Assembly: GCA_965240325.2 (NCBI GenBank)
Contig: OZ251240.1
Span: forward strand, 1,571,923-1,635,922
Reading direction: 5' to 3'
Origin: Rebecca billardiae RCC1528
Lineage: Eukaryota > Haptophyta
Length of the DNA stretch: 64,000 nucleotides
A program made the translations under genes and the position numbers. Below the pieces are notes generated by a model. It made no database searches. It was not told the DNA's origin and saw only the letters and a program-made list of their open reading frames with translations. Below, in pieces: positions 24,001 to 31,630 of this stretch. Numbering within the stretch: position 1 is the first letter of the stretch; the number at the start of each line of letters is the position of its first letter.

Positions 24001-24127
24001 GCGTCGACGCGTCGTCCGACGGCGGCGCGCCGCCGCCGCCGCCCGCCGACGACGTGGGCCCGCCGCCGGCGAGGAGGCCGTCGCCGCGGAGCTTCTCCGC
24101 GGCCGTGCTCACCCGCGCGCCGAGCAT
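18040..24127 (-). CDS. Fusion: Patched/NPC1-like RND permease + IQ motif + processive GT2 glycosyltransferase (six exons)
   Basis: Exons on the minus strand: 24127-20106, 20012-19874, 19779-19383, 19239-18903, 18728-18360, 18253-18040. All phases match, giving ~1,825 aa. Residues ~80-1070 form an RND-type permease: first helix ~80-100, a lumenal loop starting 'LWVPKGTSVQF', a sterol-sensing-like bundle with 'GYGLDDMFVLLSAF' (~394), a second loop, and a second bundle with 'GVGFIVDYHIHI' (~955). At ~1119 lies an IQ calmodulin-binding-like motif ('RLQAAWRGFWQRK'). After two to three helices a GT2 domain starts at ~1297 ('VAIVVPCYKEPDD'), with D1411-C-D1413, T1542-E-D1544 and Q1580-x-x-R-W1584, the signature of cellulose/hyaluronan-synthase-type processive transferases, then C-terminal helices. 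The exon covering the permease reads in frame into the GT2 start without a stop. Start 24127 is preferred because upstream in-frame ATGs run into the divergent gene. Product sugar unknown; beta-glucan plausible. Confidence 0.85.
18254..18359 (-). other. Intron 5 of RND-GT2 fusion
   Basis: Begins GTGCGC and ends CACAG on the minus strand, 106 bp. It joins phase 2 to phase 2 and forms a Trp codon ('AQW|YKTLLPL'). Confidence 0.8.
18729..18902 (-). other. Intron 4 of RND-GT2 fusion, with homopolymer C tract
   Basis: 174 bp, GTGCGC...AG. A run of about 18 C residues (G on the plus strand, 18861-18878) could act as polypyrimidine tract but is also error-prone in sequencing. The acceptor could alternatively be 3 bp upstream (exon start 18731). 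Confidence 0.7.
19240..19382 (-). other. Intron 3 of RND-GT2 fusion
   Basis: 143 bp, GTGCGC...GCGCAG. It joins phase 1 and restores the conserved GT2 segment 'FLGTNAIFSR'. It contains a long (GC)n run at 19330-19356. Confidence 0.85.
19780..19873 (-). other. Intron 2 of RND-GT2 fusion
   Basis: 94 bp, GTGCGC...GCGCAG, phase 0. Splicing joins 'PDNSHAK' to 'AGNMNHW', as expected upstream of the DxD segment of GT2 enzymes. Confidence 0.88.
20013..20105 (-). other. Intron 1 of RND-GT2 fusion
   Basis: 93 bp, GTGCGC...GCGCAG. Phase 2 to 1 nt completes a Gln codon ('DDNQNQ|PVRDARK'). Confidence 0.88.
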
Positions 24128-24411
24128 CGCGCCAGCCTCGAGCGCGCTTCGACCCCGCGGCCGCGCCGATGCCCAAACGTGCGCGCCGAATACGCGCGCG
24201 TGCCCGTCGTCGTCAGCCGTGGGGCTGGCTGGCTGGCTGGCTGGCTGGGAAGATGCGCAGCAGCCTGATTCATCATGCGCACACCCCCCACCGGAAATCG
24301 TCGGCACCGTGCGCTGAAGCCAGCGGAAATCTCGGCGCGCGCGGCCGGACTCGGTCGTCCGTCCGAGGCCGAAGCCCGGACAAAGGCCGCCAGCAGCAGA
24401 CAACAGCGCGC
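24128..24411. promoter_or_regulatory. Putative bidirectional promoter, RND-GT2 fusion / PPR gene
   Basis: 284 bp between divergent start codons. It contains a GGCT tandem repeat (about 24223-24248). No TATA box is evident. Confidence 0.45.
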
Positions 24412-26163
24412 ATGGCGGCCGCGGTGGCACGTCGCTGCTGGCGCGCCCTCGCGCACCCCGCCGCGGGGTGCGGCCGACGAGCCGCGCTCTCGGGCGTGGG
24501 CGGCACGCACCGAGCCCTCGCGTCGCCGCCGAACGCCTCGCCCGCCGCCGCCGCCGAGCGCGGCGCCGAGCCGGCCGCGCCGCTCCCGCCGCCCGTCGCC
24601 GCGCGCGGGCCTGCGGGCTGGGCGGACGTGCTCGCCGCGCGGCTCGCGGCGGTGGCGCACGACGACACCGCCGCGGCCGACGCGGCGCGCGCGGACACGC
24701 GCCGCGACGCCGCCGCCGCCGGCCACGCCGACGCGCCCGCGCTGCACTCCGCGCTGATCCGCTCGCTCGTGCGCGAGCAAAGGCCCGAGGCGGCGTGGGC
24801 GGCGTTCGACGCGGCGCGGCGCGAGGGCGTGCGGCACGACGCGCGCGCGCACACCGCGCTCGTGCAGGCGTGCGCGCTCACCGACGAGGTGGAGAAGGCG
24901 GAGAACATTCTCAACGCGATGCAGGCGGACGGCCTGTGGCCGCCGCCGCCCGTCGCGTGCGCGCCGCGCGCGCCGCGCGCGCGCCGCGCGCGCCGCCGCG
25001 ACTCCGCCTCGGCCGCTCTGCTCACGCGCCCGCGCGCGCGCCGCGCCCCGCGCCGCGCCAGCTACGACAACCTGCTCTTCTGCTACGCCGCGCGCGCGGC
25101 CTCGCTCGGCGCGCTGCCCGCCGAGCGCAAGCGCGAGCTGCGTCGACTTTGCATCCCGACGGAACCCGAGTCGGTGGTGGAGCGCGCGCTGGGCGTGCTG
25201 CGGCGGATGCGCGCGGAGGGGCTGCACGCGAGCCCGACCACGCACCTCGCGCTCCTCCGCGTGCTCGCCGCCGCCGCCCAGCCGCGCCGCGCGCAGGCCG
25301 TGCTCCTCTGCCTGCTGCAGGCGCGCGCGCCGCTCGGCGAGGCGCACTTTGCGTGCGCGATCGACGCGTGCGGCCGCGCGGCGCGCCCGGGGCAGCCGGG
25401 CTCGGAGGAGCTGCTGGCGCAGGCGCGCGGCATCCTCGACGCGATCCCGCTCGCGCTCGGCGTGCCCGCGCCCGGCGTGCGCGCCGTGCGCGCCGTGCTG
25501 CGCGCGTACGCCACCGCGCTCCGGCTGCACCGCGCGCGCCAGTGGCTCTACTCAGGTGGGTATTCGGAGTACGGGCTGACGCCGAGCGCGGAGTGCTACG
25601 CGGTGCTCGTGCGCATGTGCCGCGAGGCGGTGCGGCCCGACCTCGCGCTCGAGGTGCTCGCGCACGCCCGCGCCGCCGGCGTGCCCCTCTGCCCGCCCGG
25701 CGGCGGCGCGCTCGCCGCCGAGGTCGGCCGCGGCCTCCGCGCCGACCTGGCCGCGCTCGGCGCGCGCTGGGCGCTCGGCAGCGAGCTCGGCCCGGACGGC
25801 GCGGCGCGCTCGTTCGCCGCGGCGCGCGCGCTGCTGCGGCTGGGCGAGGAGGCGGCGCGCCACCCCGGGCTCGACGCCGCCGCGCGCAGCCTCGCCGACG
25901 CCGCCGCGCGCGCCGAGCGCGCCGCGCTCGCGCCCGGCGCGGCGGGCGCGGGCCGCGCGCAGCTGCTCGGCGCCGACGTCGACACGGTCGGCGGCTCGGC
26001 GCGCTCGCGGCGCTGGCTCGCGCGCGAGCTGGGCGCGGGCGGCGGCGGCGCGGAGGGCGAGCCGGGCGGGCTCGCGCCGGCGCGGCAGCCGCGCGCGCCC
26101 GAGCGGGGTGGCGGCGGCGGCGGCGGCCGCGGCGCCAGCAGCGTCGGCGGCGCCGATCGATGA
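24412..26163 (+). CDS. Pentatricopeptide-repeat (PPR) protein, organelle-targeted, one intron
   Basis: The start is ATG 24412, because longer frames run into the divergent gene. A GTGCGC...CCAG intron at 24957-25061 (105 bp, phase 2) is inferred. Removing it deletes an odd Arg/Ala-rich stretch and restores a PPR-like run ending 'YDNLLFCYA', giving ~548 aa. The first ~35 residues are Arg/Ala-rich without acids, fitting a mitochondrial or plastid presequence. Helical-pair repeats include 'PALHSALIRSLVREQRPEAA', 'AHTALVQACALTDEVEKAE', 'THLALLRVLAAAAQPRRAQ' and 'CYAVLVRMCREAVRPDLALE'. PPR proteins bind organelle RNA for processing or translation; the target is unknown. The intron length is a multiple of 3, so the unspliced frame also stays open (583 aa). 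A near-identical copy of part of its 3' coding region sits at 28018-28310. Confidence 0.78.
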   Translation: MAAAVARRCWRALAHPAAGCGRRAALSGVGGTHRALASPPNASPAAAAERGAEPAAPLPPPVAARGPAGWADVLAARLAAVAHDDTAAADAARADTRRDAAAAGHADAPALHSALIRSLVREQRPEAAWAAFDAARREGVRHDARAHTALVQACALTDEVEKAENILNAMQADGLWPPPPVACAPRAPRARRARRRDSASAALLTRPRARRAPRRASYDNLLFCYAARAASLGALPAERKRELRRLCIPTEPESVVERALGVLRRMRAEGLHASPTTHLALLRVLAAAAQPRRAQAVLLCLLQARAPLGEAHFACAIDACGRAARPGQPGSEELLAQARGILDAIPLALGVPAPGVRAVRAVLRAYATALRLHRARQWLYSGGYSEYGLTPSAECYAVLVRMCREAVRPDLALEVLAHARAAGVPLCPPGGGALAAEVGRGLRADLAALGARWALGSELGPDGAARSFAAARALLRLGEEAARHPGLDAAARSLADAAARAERAALAPGAAGAGRAQLLGADVDTVGGSARSRRWLARELGAGGGGAEGEPGGLAPARQPRAPERGGGGGGGRGASSVGGADR

Positions 26164-26569
26164 CGATGACAAGCGGCGGCGGCGGCGCTTCTGCCGGCTG
26201 CGGCCGACGTACGCAGCGCGTCACGACTCTCACTCACCACTGTCTAGATCTAGCAGTGCCACTACTAGTAATACTGTGCGGCACCGTACATACAGCGCAG
26301 CCCATGCATACTATGATACGCCATCAATACGGCTGACGATACAGTCTGATACTTGGGACGGTCGGCCCAGTGGCCGCCAGCGACCGTTTCGATCATATCG
26401 GTCCTTCACCTAAGTTGTCCCGACGAGCTGCTGCCGCGCCGTGCTCACCGGCCAAGGACTGCCAGTGGCCGACCGGTACAAAAGCGATGACTCGCCGGGC
26501 TGCGCCAAACCCACAGGGCCCTTCCGCTTACAATATTGGCCAACCGTCGTCGCGTCGGCCAGGACCGCG
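26164..26569. other. Intergenic, promoter region of F-box/RCC1 gene
   Basis: About 400 bp, less GC-rich than the genes. An in-frame ATG at 26441 would extend the following protein by 43 residues without any domain, so I leave this stretch as spacer/5' UTR. Confidence 0.45.
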
Positions 26570-27997
26570 ATGACCTCGATCGCGATGATGATGCCACTAC
26601 CGGCGTCCGCGCGGCAGCTGACCGACCTGCCGCCCGAGCTCGTCGCGCGCATCCTCGCCCACCTCGATGGCACGCGTGACCTCGCCGCCGCCAACGCCGC
26701 CGCTCGCCTCTTCCGCGGCGCGCTCGAGCACGCGCTGCGCGAGCGCGCGCGCGCGCGCGGCGGGCACGAGGCCGCGCTGCCGGCGAGGCTGCCCGGCGGC
26801 GCGTCCACGTGGGCGGAGGAGCTGCTCGCGCGGGAGCGTGTGCTCGAGCTCGCCCACGCCCACGCGCACGTCGTGGCTGTCGCCGCAGACCCTATGGTGG
26901 TGACTACTTGCAGCGCGTTTGTCGACGCGGATGGCGGCGTGCACACGTGCGGCGCACCGCTGGGCCATCCCGAGCTCAGCATGGAGGCGCGCGTGCGCGC
27001 GCCGACGCGCGTGGGCTCACTGGAGGCGGTGCGCGTGTGCGCAGTGGCTGCCGGCCACTACCACCTGCTCGCGCTGAGCGAGTCGGGCGCCGTGTACGCG
27101 TGCGGCAAAAACAGCTTTGGCCAGCTGGGCGTGGGCGACACGGCTGAGCGACGGGCGTTCGTGCAGGTGGTGGCGCTGGGTGCGGAGCTCGTCGTCGGCA
27201 TTTGCGCCGGCGACGGGCGCAGCCTCGCGCTCACGACTGCTGGCGTGGCGTACAGCTGGGGCCATAACGAATACGGCAAGCTCGGCCACGGCGACACGGA
27301 GCACCGGCTGGAGCCGACGCGCATCGGGGCGCTGGACGGCGTGCGCGTGGGCGGTGTGTCCGCGGGCGGTATGCACACGCTGCTGCTCTCGGCGTGCGGC
27401 GCCGTGTACTCGTGCGGCTGGGGCAACTATGGCCAGCTCGGCCACGGTGGCCAGCAGGATCAGCACACGCCGAGGCGCATCGAGGCGCTCGCTGGCGTGC
27501 GCGCCGTGCATGTGAGCGCTGGCAGTGTGCACAGCCTGGTGGCGGACGCAGCGGGCGGCGTGCACTCCTTCGGAGGCGGTCATTTGGGCGTGCTCGGCCA
27601 CGGCGACGAGGTGAGTCGCCGTATGCCCACGCGCATCGAAGCGCTGGCTGGTGTGCGTGCCGTGCGCGCCCGCGCGGGCGGTTGCACCAGCGCGGTGGTG
27701 TGCGCGGACGGCAGCGTGCACACGTTTGGGTTCAACGACTACGGCCAGCTGGGGCTGGGGGACCGAGTGCATCGCACGCTGCCCGAGCGGGTGGAGGGGC
27801 TCGTGCATGCGCGCGTGGTCGACTGCTCGCTTGGCGATGCCCACACCTTCTACGTCACCGCGGACGGCGGCGTGCACGCGTGCGGCAGGCGTTCGTGCGC
27901 GCTCGGCCTGGGCGTGGGCGACGATGGCGGACCGCAGCCAACGCCGCAGCAGGTGGTGCAGCTGCCGCCCCTGATGCGGCGCTGTGGGCTGCGCTGA
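26570..27997 (+). CDS. F-box / RCC1-repeat protein, paralogue A
   Basis: Predicted 475 aa from ATG 26570; an upstream ATG at 26441 is possible. Residues ~15-60 are F-box-like ('LTDLPPELVARILAHLDG'), which would bind Skp1 in an SCF ubiquitin ligase. From ~residue 120 to the end there are about seven RCC1 repeats of ~50 aa with cores such as 'YSWGHNEYGKLGHGD', 'YSCGWGNYGQLGHG' and 'HTFGFNDYGQLGLGD', predicted to form a beta-propeller for substrate recognition. The combination is known from other eukaryotes. A clear paralogue lies at 43468-44825 and shares long stretches of nucleotide identity. No intron is needed. Confidence 0.9.
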   Translation: MTSIAMMMPLPASARQLTDLPPELVARILAHLDGTRDLAAANAAARLFRGALEHALRERARARGGHEAALPARLPGGASTWAEELLARERVLELAHAHAHVVAVAADPMVVTTCSAFVDADGGVHTCGAPLGHPELSMEARVRAPTRVGSLEAVRVCAVAAGHYHLLALSESGAVYACGKNSFGQLGVGDTAERRAFVQVVALGAELVVGICAGDGRSLALTTAGVAYSWGHNEYGKLGHGDTEHRLEPTRIGALDGVRVGGVSAGGMHTLLLSACGAVYSCGWGNYGQLGHGGQQDQHTPRRIEALAGVRAVHVSAGSVHSLVADAAGGVHSFGGGHLGVLGHGDEVSRRMPTRIEALAGVRAVRARAGGCTSAVVCADGSVHTFGFNDYGQLGLGDRVHRTLPERVEGLVHARVVDCSLGDAHTFYVTADGGVHACGRRSCALGLGVGDDGGPQPTPQQVVQLPPLMRRCGLR

Positions 27998-28017
27998 GCG
28001 CGCCGCCAGTGGTGGGT

Positions 28018-28310
28018 GCACGCGCGCGCCCGCGCCGCCGGTGTGCGCCTCTGCCCGCCCGGCGGCGGCGCGCTCGCCGCCGAGGTCGGCCGCGGCCTGC
28101 GCGCCGACCTGGCCGCGCTCGGCGCGCGCTCGGCGCTCGGCAGCGAGCTCGGCCCGGACGGCGCGGCGCGCTCGTTCGCCGCGGCGCGCGCGCTGCTGCG
28201 GCTGGGCGAGGAGGCGGCGCGCCACCCCGGGCTCGACGCCGCCGCGCGCAGCCTCGCCGACGCCGCCGCGCGCGCCGAGCGCGCCGCGCTCGCGCCCGCG
28301 CCCGGCGCAG
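28018..28310 (+). pseudogene. Partial duplicate of PPR gene 3' coding region
   Basis: This segment is almost identical in nucleotide sequence to about 25663-25950 of the PPR gene. The same translated block runs from 'LCPPGGGALAAEVGRGLRAD' to 'AARAERAALAP'. It has no upstream PPR coding, begins about 20 bp after the F-box/RCC1 stop, and ends in frame with a short unrelated tail (stop at 28328-28330). It is best read as a ~290-bp segmental duplication, not a gene. Confidence 0.85.
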
Positions 28311-28330
28311 ACCGCGGTCGTAACTTTTGA

Positions 28331-29083
28331 TGCATCATTAGGCGGTGGTATGGCGGGCCGTAGGTCCGCCCCTTGTAGTGCCCGGGAAAAAGATAAGAAA
28401 AAGAAAAATAAAAAAGAAAATCGCCTCGCAAAGAAAAGAAAATCGCCTCGCTCACTGCCGGGTCGCTTCGCTCACTACCGGGCGCCCTCGCAGCTCCCAC
28501 TGGGGACGCTCGGCCGAAAAAGAGTTGCGTCATGGCGCGGAGCGCATGGGCGGCGCGCGCCAAATCCAACGCCGGCGCGGACATCGTGAGAGGACTCCCG
28601 AGGGGGGTTTTCGCCCGATTTGCGATTGCTGCCCTCGTCGTCTCGCGTGCAGGTCGAACGGGGGCGAAATCGACGCGTTTGGAGCGGTACGCTCGGCGCG
28701 TCGACACGATCGTGCGACCTGGGGCGGTCCTCGCCTGACTTGCACGTCGAGCGCTCGCACCGGCCATAGTAGCAAGCGCTGCGCATGACAGCCACCTCGC
28801 GTGATCCACCGTCGCGCGTCGGGCTCGGTGCGAGAAACCCCTCATCACGAGGCGTCTCGCGGGCGGGAAGCGCCATCGCACGCGACGCAAGATTTGGCGC
28901 GGCCTTCTGAACTCGATCGCCGGAATCCGCGCACCGGACTGTCGCGTGCCACAACTTCTCAAGGAACGGGCGCATGCAAATCCGTTTGCGTACAAGACCC
29001 GGTAGCGATCATCTTTCGCGATCGCGGCCAAAGATCGCTCGGCGCTCGCGGTCCCTCTAGCCGAAAACCCACGTCCGGCCTGC
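28331..29083. other. Intergenic, no supported gene; A-rich tract
   Basis: Contains an A/G-rich stretch (28385-28445, repeated 'AAAAGAAAATCGCCTCGC') and otherwise unremarkable sequence with many TCG/CGA words. A long minus-strand frame spans it (27850-29601) but has Ser/Arg/Ala shadow composition. Confidence 0.45.
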
Positions 29084-29626
29084 ATGGCGTCGACGGTGGC
29101 CAATGCGACGGAGGCGCAGCGCAAAGCGGCGTACGAGGCGCACCGCACGCACCTGCTGGGTCTGCCGCCGTGGCAGGAATTGCGTCTTCGCGAGTCGACG
29201 ACTGAGGCGACAGCGCGATACAACCGTTCCAGGGCGCTCACTCGCAAAGAGATGCAACGTCGCGCGTGCAAGATCGCCGCGCCATCCTCCACCATGGCAC
29301 GGGCGCTGCGGGACGAGGCCGACGTCGTGAAGCCAGTGGCACATGCGCTGCGCTTCATGTGCCTGCTCGAGCAGCTCGTGCCCACCCTCGATCGCGAGTG
29401 GCACACGCTCTCGCACTGCGCGCGCGCGCACCACCGAGAGCTCCTGATACCGCCGAACGTGCGAGTGCCGGACCTGGCGCGCGGAGCGGCGAGCGCCGAC
29501 GAGCGCTTGGACCTGGACGCGCTGTTGCGCAGCGTGGCGGCCGTGCACGACGCCGACGCGACCTTCGCCGAGCCCATCGTGCCCGGAGCGGACATTGGCA
29601 TCCTGGCGACACACGATCTCAGCTAA
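29084..29626 (+). CDS. Hypothetical protein, 180 aa
   Basis: I do not recognise a family. The reading is plausible because the composition is balanced and protein-like, starting 'MASTVANATEAQRKAAYEAH', with helical segments such as 'VVKPVAHALRFMCLLEQL' and an acidic C-terminus. Most neighbouring frames are Arg/Ala shadows. No signal peptide, membrane helix or Cys/His motif. It is the only coding candidate between the partial PPR duplicate and the first dispersed repeat C. Confidence 0.42.
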   Translation: MASTVANATEAQRKAAYEAHRTHLLGLPPWQELRLRESTTEATARYNRSRALTRKEMQRRACKIAAPSSTMARALRDEADVVKPVAHALRFMCLLEQLVPTLDREWHTLSHCARAHHRELLIPPNVRVPDLARGAASADERLDLDALLRSVAAVHDADATFAEPIVPGADIGILATHDLS

Positions 29627-30239
29627 ATCAACATAGAGAGACAGAGAGACAGAGAGACAGAATTCGGTAGGATGCACTAACTTCCAGACGACCTGAACAA
29701 ATGAATCATGACATCACACTCCGCCACAACTTGAACTGTTTTCGTGTTTAGCTCCGAGAACAAACCGTCACCGTCAGGCGTACACGAGCACGCCGCCGTC
29801 GCACGGCAAGGCCGAGTTGGCAGTGCGTGCGCGCAGTCGAAGGCTCGGCACGATGACGAGTAGCGCAGTGGGTGCACGAATACACGCGCAATCACACTGT
29901 CGGCGAGCTCGCACCAGAGTCATCTGTCGCGTTATTATTCGTATCAGTGCCGTCGGGTAGCTCACCATCATCTGTATGTCGCATTGTTATTATTCGTCAT
30001 CCTGCCCGTCAATCCGCTAAAAGACGCGAACCCGCTGGGGAAATATTGCGACAGCACTGGCACGGCCCGCCGACCCCCCGCCCGCCAGGGCAGAGTTTTA
30101 TTTTTGTAAGCCCCTTGTCATTAGTCCATCGTCACGCCGAAGATTCCCGCCCTGCACGCTGTGACTGTGTGCGTCTCTTGTTCATCTCAGTAATAGACTG
30201 CTGTACATCATCATGCATGCAGCGCATATATAGTACTTA
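29627..30239. other. Intergenic, no supported gene; (GACAGA)n microsatellite
   Basis: AT-richer spacer. A short (GAGAGACA)-type repeat occurs at 29634-29661. Nothing else recognisable. Confidence 0.45.
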
Positions 30240-31258
30240 TTCTGGTGAACACAGCTTTAAACAATTTTAATTCGTGAGAAAGCCCTGGGAGACCCAGCTC
30301 CGACCCCCTTTAATTGTGTGTGACGTACTGATGGGGAGAGTAATACCGGAGTAGGAATACGAAGAATGGGGCCTCAAACGTTTTTTGATTAGGCACGCCT
30401 CGGGAATCGAGAACGCACTTGGTTAATTTTTGCGCCAATTAGGGCACGCCTCGGGAATCGAAGCGCATGTGGTTAATTTTTGCGCGCGCCGCATAGAGAT
30501 GTCGTTGCGATTCCCACAAATCTGGCGGCGATCTTAGCGGTACCCCCTTCTTACCCAGTTCATACCGCCTATACAATACGGTAACGGTACGGACCTGGCG
30601 CGCCTCGCCGTGCACCCGCACGAGGCCACGCCCCCCGGCGCGCGCGCGCCCGCGGCCTCGCACCCAAACTGCGAGACGCCGGCAGCGCTCGACGCGTGCC
30701 TCGCGCAGCGCGGCTGGCGAGCACGCTGAACGGCGTGGACGAGGCGCGCAACGCGGAGCGCCGCGAGGGTCACGCCGCGCGTCGAGCCGAACCGCGCGCG
30801 GCGCGCGAGGCCGCCGCGACCGACGCGGTCGCGCGCCATCTGGGCGTCCGGCGGCAGCAGCGCGCACGACGTGCGGACTGCAGTTGCTGCACGACTACCA
30901 CGCGTCGATGGCCGACGCGCGCACGCACGGCGTGATCGGTGCGTGCCGTTGCCGTGCCGCCGTGCCCGAGCGGCCGTGCGCAGCGACGACTGCATCGACT
31001 GCATCGACGCGCGCCTCGCTGGCGCCTCGGTGGGCCTTGCAGAACTGGGAGAGCCACGCTGCCGCACCTGGCTAATGGCTAAATCGCACACGCGACGCGC
31101 GAAGACGCGGCAGCTTGGATGATACCGTTAGTCAGCGCTGAACGGCCAACTCGTCTCATCGTCGTCGGGTCTGCCGGCCCTGGCAAGCTTCTCCGTCGCG
31201 TCCTAGACGCGCTGTGTTCGACCAGCCCCACCGGGAAAAGGCCGCTAGGCCCCCGCTG
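30240..31258 (+). repeat. Dispersed repeat C, copy 1 (possible decayed gene-bearing mobile element)
   Basis: The start (TTCTGGTGAACACAGC) and the following ~240 bp match 35498-35735 in direct orientation. The end (about 30930-31258) matches 36430-36755. The middle is diverged. In copy 1 a ~50-bp segment (GGCACGCCTCGGGAATCGA...) is tandemly duplicated around 30392-30488. The conserved 3' part looks like a decayed coding region: a GTGCGTGCCG...CTTGCAG intron-like block (about 30940-31038), then a frame giving 'LIVVGSAGPGKLLRRVLDAL', similar to a Walker A region but lacking the Ser/Thr after GK. No complete reading frame remains. Confidence 0.7.
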
Positions 31259-31630
31259 TTTTTCGGTATGATGATGATTCGGCATCATGCGGGTGAGTGG
31301 TCTCATCAGTCTGTGGTACGGTACTAGTGTAGTTAGTACTCTGAGTAGTATCCGCCTATATCCGGACGCCAATCCGAACTGTCACCATCAATTGCTCATT
31401 TATTTATCATTTGCCGGACCCAGTGGCGATGAACGAGGCTTGCTTCGTCAAGACAAGTCAGGGCTAAACTTTACTCAATACTGGCGACGAGTGGCGGAGC
31501 CGCGCTGATGATCAGTACTAGTAGCAGTGAACTGCACAGGCGCGGCGCCGCTTATATCCCGCCCCGCAGAGTCGGATTGATGACCGCCCGATCACGGTTA
31601 ACCGCGGATCCTGAGCGTGTGTCTGCTGTG
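31259..31630. other. Intergenic, promoter side of secreted RCC1-repeat gene
   Basis: About 370 bp of AT-richer sequence. In-frame ATGs at 31508 and 31580 would place residues before the signal peptide, so the start is taken at 31631. Confidence 0.4.

Noticed and set aside
20807-24268. 1,153-residue plus-strand frame across the RND-GT2 gene
   Set aside because: Arg/Glu/Val/His antisense shadow. The minus strand shows membrane helices and family motifs.
24128-24430. Start of the RND-GT2 gene at the first in-frame ATG (24430)
   Set aside because: It would overlap the start of the divergent PPR gene and add ~100 residues without features. ATG 24127 leads directly into the conserved part.
24957-25061. 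Arg-rich linker as genuine PPR protein sequence
   Set aside because: The stretch begins GTGCGC and ends CCAG like other local introns. Removing it keeps phase and yields a better PPR repeat, though the unspliced form cannot be excluded because the length is divisible by 3.
27850-29601. 583-residue minus-strand frame
   Set aside because: Ser/Arg/Ala-rich, antisense to the F-box/RCC1 3' end and to the PPR duplicate, without any motif. Typical of GC-rich antisense frames.
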